This document shows positions 59,606 to 64,000 of a stretch of DNA of 64,000 nt, piece after piece. The stretch's first letter is position 1; each line of letters begins with the position of its first letter. The position numbers and the translations under genes are program-made. Under the pieces are notes generated by a model. The model was given only the letters and a program-made list of their open reading frames with translations. It was not told the DNA's origin and did not search any database. This DNA comes from an uncultured Oscillibacter sp. (lineage in GTDB: Bacteria > Bacillota > Clostridia > Oscillospirales > Oscillospiraceae): contig CAJTZL010000001.1 of assembly GCA_910583695.1 (NCBI GenBank), positions 1 to 64,000 of the forward strand, written 5' to 3'.

Positions 59606-59850
59606 TTTAATGCTTCCTTTCAATAAAATGTTTTAAAGGGCAATGCTGTGTCGGCGCGCCGGAGACTCCTTTCTCCAGCACTGTGTGGTGCGCCGCACCG
59701 TTCCGGCTCCGTGGCCTTTGGGCGCGTGAACGGTTTGGCACGGGAACTATCATTCCACCGGTTCGCGAAACCGGATGAAACCGGGATTTTGATTCCGCCA
59801 TTCGAAATGGCGTTTTTTCAAGGAACCGCTTTTTTCCGCTTACACCCTTA
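59606..59850 (-). promoter_or_regulatory. Structured 5' leader of flagellin with CsrA-like site
   Basis: No gene is seen. On the minus strand GGAGA-AAGGAG-TCTCC (59676-59661) forms a hairpin with GGA in the loop, as CsrA sites do, 56-71 bases before the ATG; a second GGA is in the ribosome site AAAGGAAG. Further stems are CCGGTT/AACCGG (59758-59774) and CGCCATT/AATGGCG (59796-59812). CsrA control of flagellin is known in Bacillus; its action here is inference. Confidence 0.5.
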
Positions 59851-59877
59851 TTGTCGGCAGCTCATCGAAAAAAGTTA
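59851..59877 (-). promoter_or_regulatory. Sigma-28 (SigD/FliA) promoter of flagellin
   Basis: On the minus strand TAAC (59877-59874), a 15-base spacer and GCCGACAA (59858-59851) match the motility sigma consensus TAAA-N15-GCCGATAA with two mismatches, about 245 bases upstream of the flagellin ATG. Confidence 0.8.
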
Positions 59878-59961
59878 AGGGGGTGCAGGGAAATTTTTTT
59901 GAGTTTCTTTTTTATTTGGGAGGCGCTTCCTGTTTTTCGGGACTTGGGGTGGAGACAATAC

Positions 59962-59988
59962 GGAGGGAGCGGCCAAAACCGCTCCCTC
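59962..59988 (-). terminator. Hairpin after spoIVB
   Basis: GAGGGAGCGG-TTTTGG-CCGCTCCCTC is a perfect 10-base stem starting 9 bases after the spoIVB stop. No long T-run follows, so termination may be partial. Confidence 0.6.
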
Positions 59989-59996
59989 TGCTTTCC

Positions 59997-61016
59997 CTAT
60001 ACGCTTTGCTCCGTTCCAGCCGCTTCCAGCATACGATCAATCAAAATTCCATATCCTTTCTGTGGGTTGTTCAAAAGAACGTGGGTCACTGCGCCTACAA
60101 GATTTCCGTTTTGCAGGATCGGGCTGCCGCTCATTCCCTGCACAATGCCGCCGGTCGCCTCCAGAAGCTCAGGGTCCGTGACGGAGAGAACCAGATCCCG
60201 CCCGTCCGCCGAGGCGGAGGACACCTTCAAAATTTCGATCTCATACTCCCGGACCTCGTCCCCCCGGACATTTGCCAGAATGGTTGCCGGTCCCGGAAGG
60301 GCCATTCCGGTGGGAAGAGCCTCACCGGCCTGGGGAGCCTGGTCCAGTTTTCCAAAAATTCCGCTGCCGGTGTTGGCGTACAGCGGCCCCAGGTCGCTGG
60401 TCAAATCAAAATCGCCCCGCAGTTCTCCGGCGGAGCCCACCTCGCCCCGCTTCACCGCTTTGACGGTGGAGGGCAGAATGGAGCCGTTGGAGAAGGGCAT
60501 CAGCAGCGCCGTGTCCGTGTCGGTGACGCCATGACCCAGCGCTCCAAAGACGCCGGTGGCCGGGTCGTACCAGGTCATGGTGCCGATGCCCGCCATGCTG
60601 TCCCGGACCCAGGCCCCGATGCAGTAAACGCCCTGGTCGTTCTGAGAGGGCTCCACCGACAAGGTCACGCTGTCCCCCGCCCGGTCAATCTGCAAATTTG
60701 AGGCGTTCCCGCCGCTCTTTTGCAGGAGGGACTGAAACTGCTCCGTGGAGGTCACGGCGTCGCCGCCGCATTTGACGATGACATCCCCGGTGCGGAGGCC
60801 GCACTCCCTGGCGGGCGTACCGCCGTCGGTGAGCTTGACTACTACCACGCCCCGGGAGAAGAGCTTGATGCCCACCGTATGGCCCACCGGGACCAGCATC
60901 CGGGGCTCCATCGCCTTTACCCTTCCCCCGGCGCACAGCAAAAACGCAAGCGCCAGCGCCGCCCCGGCGCCCAGCGCCCGCTTCGCCAATCGTGAAGGTC
61001 CATACAAAAAAACCAC
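59997..61016 (-). CDS. spoIVB: SpoIVB-like serine peptidase
   Basis: A 339-residue sporulation peptidase that signals across the forespore membranes to activate pro-sigma-K processing. An N-terminal anchor (ALGAGAALALAFLLCAGG) is followed by a PDZ domain (GGTPARECGLRTGDVIVKCG) and the SA-clan peptidase domain with the His in GVFGALGHGVTDTDTAL and the Ser in GGIVQGMSGSPILQNG. The start may be GTG 61016 or TTG 61007; the latter has AAGGGG at better distance. It indicates a spore-former. Confidence 0.95.
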   Translation of the reverse strand: MVFLYGPSRLAKRALGAGAALALAFLLCAGGRVKAMEPRMLVPVGHTVGIKLFSRGVVVVKLTDGGTPARECGLRTGDVIVKCGGDAVTSTEQFQSLLQKSGGNASNLQIDRAGDSVTLSVEPSQNDQGVYCIGAWVRDSMAGIGTMTWYDPATGVFGALGHGVTDTDTALLMPFSNGSILPSTVKAVKRGEVGSAGELRGDFDLTSDLGPLYANTGSGIFGKLDQAPQAGEALPTGMALPGPATILANVRGDEVREYEIEILKVSSASADGRDLVLSVTDPELLEATGGIVQGMSGSPILQNGNLVGAVTHVLLNNPQKGYGILIDRMLEAAGTEQSV

Positions 61017-61146
61017 CCCTTTCTCTTTTCATGTCCAATGCCGTTTCCGGCCCGCTTATCATTTGCGGAAAACGGCGATTCACCACAAGCAAAAAGCGGC
61101 AGCACGCCCATGGTGGTGCTTCCCTGTTCCGGCGTTTCAGGGCATG

Positions 61147-61181
61147 AAAAAGACCCCGGAGGCAAACGCCCCCAGGGTCTT
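61147..61181 (-). terminator. Intrinsic terminator after ftsZ
   Basis: AAGACCC...GGGTCTT with inner GGGGGC/GCCTCC pairing, followed by TTTTT on the minus strand, 23 bases beyond the ftsZ stop. Confidence 0.85.
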
Positions 61182-61203
61182 CCAGATTTTTCTCAAAACT
61201 GCG

Positions 61204-62322
61204 TCAATCCCGCTTGTTGAAAATTTTGAAAATGTCCTCAAAGGGGTCGTCCTCGGGAACCTCCGGCTTGGGCACATCCTCTTCGCCCAGGGGCTCGGGA
61301 CCCGCCGGAGCCTCCTCCCCCGCCGGTTCGGCCTCTTCGGCCATCTTATTGGGAAGCTGGCCCGGGGCCTTCTCAAAGCCCGTGGCAATGACGGTGACGC
61401 GGATCTCGTCGTCCAGGGTCTCGTCAAAGGTGGCGCCGAAGATGACGTTGGCGTCGGGGTGGACGGCGGCCTGGACCAGTCCGGCGGCCTGCTCGATCTC
61501 CTCCAGGCCGATGTCCGGAGACCCGGCCACGTTGATGAGGATACCCCGGGCGCCGTTGATGCTGGTTTCCAGCAGGGGGCTGGAGATGGCCATTTTGGCG
61601 GCCTCCTCGGCCTTGCCCTTCCCGGCGGCCCGGCCCACGCCCATGTGGGCAAGGCCCGCGTCCTTCATGACGGCGGTGACGTCGGCGAAGTCCAGGTTGA
61701 TGAAGCCCGTGTCCCGGATCAGGTCGGAGATGGACTGCACCGCCTGACGGAGCACGTCGTCGGCAATTTCAAAGGCATTGGCAAATGTAATTTTCTGATC
61801 CGTGGCGTGCTTGAGCCGTTCGTTGGGAATGATGACCAGGGAATCCACCTTGGTCCGAAGCTCCTCAATGCCGCCCTCGGCCTGCTGCATCCGGCGGCGT
61901 CCCTCGAAGCCGAAGGGCTTTGTCACCACGCCCACGGTGAGGATCTCCAGCTCTTTGGCCAGCTCCGCCACAATGGGGGCCGCGCCGGTGCCCGTGCCGC
62001 CGCCCATGCCCGCGGTGATGAAGACCATGTCCGTCTCCTCCAGGGCCTTGGCAATCTGGTTCCGGCTCTCCTCGGCGGACTTGCGGCCCACCTCCGGATC
62101 AGAGCCTGCGCCCTGCCCATGGGTCAGCTTCTCGCCGATTTGAATCTTATAGGCGGCGCTGGAGATATTCAGCGCCTGCTTGTCCGTGTTGACCGCCACA
62201 AAGTCCACGCCCTTGGTCCCGGAGCTGACCATGCGGTTTACCACGTTATTTCCAGCGCCGCCGACTCCGATTACTTTGATGTTGACAACGGTATCGGGAC
62301 TGCTTTCCAAACCAAATGCCAT
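61204..62322 (-). CDS. ftsZ: Cell division GTPase FtsZ
   Basis: A 372-residue tubulin homologue that forms the Z ring. The ATG at 62322 ([20 protein letters not shown]) has AGGAGG 7 bases upstream. [14 protein letters not shown], the tubulin signature [20 protein letters not shown], and the T7 loop region [15 protein letters not shown] are all present. The Pro/Glu-rich linker and the C-terminal peptide [17 protein letters not shown] end the protein. It has its own sigma-A promoter. Confidence 0.98.
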   Translation of the reverse strand: MAFGLESSPDTVVNIKVIGVGGAGNNVVNRMVSSGTKGVDFVAVNTDKQALNISSAAYKIQIGEKLTHGQGAGSDPEVGRKSAEESRNQIAKALEETDMVFITAGMGGGTGTGAAPIVAELAKELEILTVGVVTKPFGFEGRRRMQQAEGGIEELRTKVDSLVIIPNERLKHATDQKITFANAFEIADDVLRQAVQSISDLIRDTGFINLDFADVTAVMKDAGLAHMGVGRAAGKGKAEEAAKMAISSPLLETSINGARGILINVAGSPDIGLEEIEQAAGLVQAAVHPDANVIFGATFDETLDDEIRVTVIATGFEKAPGQLPNKMAEEAEPAGEEAPAGPEPLGEEDVPKPEVPEDDPFEDIFKIFNKRD

Positions 62323-62419
62323 AGTGCTGCCTCCTGCTATCATTTGTGCAACCGCCCTCATAGGACGCCGCGATTCACCGTCTCCTGACTTGAGGCCGTG
62401 AAACTCTATTCATTTTCTT

Positions 62420-62448
62420 ATTGTAAGCCACTTTTTCCCTCCGGTCAA
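62420..62448 (-). promoter_or_regulatory. Sigma-A promoter of ftsZ
   Basis: On the minus strand TTGACC (62448-62443), a 17-base spacer and TACAAT (62425-62420) lie about 100 bases upstream of the ftsZ ATG. Confidence 0.75.
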
Positions 62449-62503
62449 GTGCCTGTTTCGCTTTCGACGCAAATTCTCAAAAAAACATCATGCAAAGCCA
62501 GCT

Positions 62504-63277
62504 CTACCGCTCACCGGGTATGAGAAACACCCGATCGCTCTCCAGGCGCAGGTCAATGGTGCCGGTCATGTTGCTTTGGATGGCCTCGTCTTCCAGGGTG
62601 GCCGTCAGCTTGACCAGCTCCCACGCATAGTCCGCGCCGTAGGCCATCCGCACGGTAAAGCGGCCGATGTAATCCATGTCCAGATAGCTGAGGTCATCCA
62701 GGCGGATGCCGTCCACGTTCTCCGTCAGGCCCGCGTCGTCCAGCGCCGCGATGAGCTCCAGGAGGCTGGACTGCTGGGAGGCGTATTCCGTGGCCAGGGC
62801 GATGGCAGCGCCCACCGAGGGGGCCAGGAGCTGACAGCCGGAGATCCGGCCGTACTGCCCCGCTTCCTTTTCCGGCAGCTGCTCCACAATTTTGCCGTTG
62901 CTGCTGATCAGCCATGTGCTGCCGTCCTGCACCAGAGCGAAGGGCCGCCCGCTTTCGCGGACCTCAATGAGCAGCGTGTCCGGCAGCTTCCGGTTGATGC
63001 GGATGTCCTCAATATAGGGCAGCTTCCGGGTGATGGCCCGGGCCACGTCGTACTTATTTAATAGGTACAGATTGGACCCCGGCTCCACGCCGGAGGCTTC
63101 CCGGATTTCCTCCTCCGTATAGCGCTTCTGCCCGGTGACGGCGATCTTGTCCACCCGGAAAAACAGCGTCATGGCGGCGATAATCGCTCCGCAGATCAGC
63201 AGAACGGACAGCAGCTTATAGAGGAAGCCGAAGCCTCCCCGTCCTCTTCGCCGCTTTGTATGCTTCCGTCTCGCCAT
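62504..63277 (-). CDS. ftsQ: Cell division protein FtsQ/DivIB
   Basis: A 257-residue bitopic membrane protein. A basic cytoplasmic start (MARRKHTKRRRGRGG) precedes one membrane helix (LLSVLLICGAIIAAMTLFF) and a POTRA domain (FRVDKIAVTGQKRYTEEEIR, GSNLYLLNKYDVARAITRKL, RKLPDTLLIEVRESGRPFAL). The C-terminal beta domain follows. Between murA and ftsZ, the usual place for ftsQ/divIB. Confidence 0.93.
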   Translation of the reverse strand: MARRKHTKRRRGRGGFGFLYKLLSVLLICGAIIAAMTLFFRVDKIAVTGQKRYTEEEIREASGVEPGSNLYLLNKYDVARAITRKLPYIEDIRINRKLPDTLLIEVRESGRPFALVQDGSTWLISSNGKIVEQLPEKEAGQYGRISGCQLLAPSVGAAIALATEYASQQSSLLELIAALDDAGLTENVDGIRLDDLSYLDMDYIGRFTVRMAYGADYAWELVKLTATLEDEAIQSNMTGTIDLRLESDRVFLIPGER

Positions 63278-63375
63278 GACTGCGCTCCACTTCTATCATC
63301 TTTCTGCCGCAGCAGCTTCACCCGATTGTCCTTCTCCAAGGCCGCTAAAATGGCTTGAATGGCCTTTTCGTCCAT
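63196..63375 (-). CDS. Possible small protein overlapping the ftsQ start
   Basis: A 59-residue frame starting MDEKAIQAILAALEKDNRVK with GGAGA upstream. The first ~25 residues look like the short conserved ORFs seen near division genes in this group, but the remainder overlaps ftsQ by 82 bases and looks non-protein-like. It may be a real short protein whose end is frameshifted, or chance. Confidence 0.35.
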   Translation of the reverse strand: MDEKAIQAILAALEKDNRVKLLRQKDDRSGAQSWRDGSIQSGEEDGEASASSISCCPFC

Positions 63376-63376
63376 A

Positions 63377-63469
63377 TCATTCTCCGTCAGAGACGATATA
63401 CCGCCGGCACTTCTCACAGATTTTGGCAGCCCTGTCCAGGCCGATGGGCTCCACCAGCCATTTCATCAT
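63377..63469 (-). CDS. Possible 30-residue protein with CxxC motif
   Basis: A short frame (MKWLVEPIGLDRAAKICEKC then RRYIVSDGE) ends in a TGA that lies 2 bases before the next ATG. GAGGA is present but very close to the ATG. The CEKC motif and coupling to the next frame make it worth recording; it may be chance. Confidence 0.25.
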   Translation of the reverse strand: MMKWLVEPIGLDRAAKICEKCRRYIVSDGE

Positions 63470-63592
63470 TCCTCGCCAGTTGCTTTCCCTCCAGGCAGCC
63501 GCCCATACTTCCCCCCAGCTTTTCCGGAGCCGCTGCTGCCATCATCTATCCGCCCGGGGGACCGTTTCTGCGGCCCCCCGGGGCTTTCCTGT

Positions 63593-64000
63593 TTAACGCT
63601 CCAGCCGGCGGGCCTCCGCCCCCAGGGCCCGAAGGTCCCGGGCGATGTCCTCATAGCCCCGGTCAATGTGGCCGGTTTCAGAGACTTCCGTCTCTCCCTC
63701 GGCCGCCAGGGCCGCCACGCACAGCGCCGCCCCGCCCCGAAGGTCCGTACAGCGCACCGGCGCGCCGTGGAGGCGTTCCACCCCCGTCACCACCGCCGCC
63801 CGGCCGGACACCCGGATGTTGGCCCCCATGCGGGCCAGCTCGTCAACGTGGCGGTAGCGGTTTTCAAACATGTTCTCCTCAAACACCGCCGCGCCCCGGC
63901 ATCTCAGCAGCGCCGCCATCAAAATGGCCTGGGCATCGGTGGGAAAGCCGGGATAAGGGGCCGTCCGCACCGGGCGCACCGCCGCCGGCCGTCCCCGGCA
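63593..64000 (-). CDS. murA: UDP-N-acetylglucosamine 1-carboxyvinyltransferase, C-terminal part
   Basis: The 3' part of murA; the 5' part is beyond the right edge. The visible 135 residues match the MurA C-terminal lobe: TAPYPGFPTDAQAILMAALL, VFEENMFENRYRHVDELARM, GAPVRCTDLRGGAALCVAAL and EVSETGHIDRGYEDIARDLR. It catalyses the first committed step of peptidoglycan synthesis and heads the murA-ftsQ-ftsZ order. Confidence 0.95.
   Translation of the reverse strand, partial: CRGRPAAVRPVRTAPYPGFPTDAQAILMAALLRCRGAAVFEENMFENRYRHVDELARMGANIRVSGRAAVVTGVERLHGAPVRCTDLRGGAALCVAALAAEGETEVSETGHIDRGYEDIARDLRALGAEARRLER

Noticed and set aside
56864-59626. A 920-residue plus-strand open frame opposite flagellin
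   Set aside because: It is the antisense of the flagellin and sulfotransferase-like genes, has no ribosome site, and its composition (His/Gln/Leu/Val-rich) is that of a GC-rich reverse frame.
1-64000. CRISPR arrays, insertion sequences, integrases, tRNA or rRNA genes
   Set aside because: Scanning both strands by eye I saw no regularly spaced repeats, no transposase or integrase motifs, and no tRNA cloverleaf or rRNA sequence. A dedicated search could still find a divergent case.

Overview
The window looks like a chromosomal piece of a GC-rich, Gram-positive, spore-forming and motile member of the Clostridia, probably Oscillospirales/Oscillospiraceae. The evidence is spoIVB beside ftsZ, ftsQ and murA, a murI-DUF1934-argS operon, TelA and XpaC genes, AGGAGG ribosome sites and sigma-A promoters of the TTGACA/TATAAT type. 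Species assignment is inference; no rRNA or tRNA gene was found.

Layout. Positions 1-8.4 kb hold ordinary chromosomal genes: a TPM-domain protein (cut by the window edge), an XRE regulator facing a small gene across a palindrome, the xpaC-telA membrane/stress operon, a DUF6512-like membrane protein, argS, a DUF1934 gene, murI and a small plus-strand gene. Positions 60-64 kb hold spoIVB, ftsZ, ftsQ and the 3' end of murA. Between them, 8.4-59.6 kb is one continuous minus-strand island of about 50 genes headed by a flagellin gene with a good sigma-28 (SigD) promoter. Transcription runs from high to low coordinates.

The island reads as a flagellin glycan factory. From its 5' end it holds: flagellin; a large protein with sulfotransferase-like motifs; an APS-kinase-like gene; a TarI/IspD-like cytidylyltransferase; an epimerase; a PHP phosphoesterase; dTDP-sugar genes (rfbA, rfbB, aminotransferase); an unusual acyl-chain module (49.2-38.9 kb) with a biotin-type carboxyltransferase, two ketoreductase-like SDRs, two KAS-III enzymes each with its own ACP, an AMP-forming ligase, a metallo-beta-lactamase-fold hydrolase and three N-acyltransferases; glycosyltransferases, an FkbM methyltransferase and a MAF-like protein; a complete pseudaminic acid pathway (pseB, pseC, pseF, pseI, pseG) with a formyltransferase in place of PseH; rfbF and rfbH for a CDP-3,6-dideoxyhexose; and a legionaminic acid pathway (ptmE-like, legB, legC, legI, neuC/legG) mixed with a TPP enzyme and a reductase that could make a branched sugar.

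The most striking observation is a run of 12 G (minus strand) that splits a radical SAM/SPASM gene at 17.1-18.1 kb. One base fewer would restore a 331-residue protein that aligns across the junction with a paralogue in the same island, so the gene looks phase-variable. That paralogue is itself off by one base, and a third copy is a deletion remnant. The second candidate for a new system is the acyl-ACP module, which could make and attach an unusual acyl group to an amino sugar on flagellin. The third is the predicted flagellin-linked sulfation pair. All three are inferences from sequence motifs and context.
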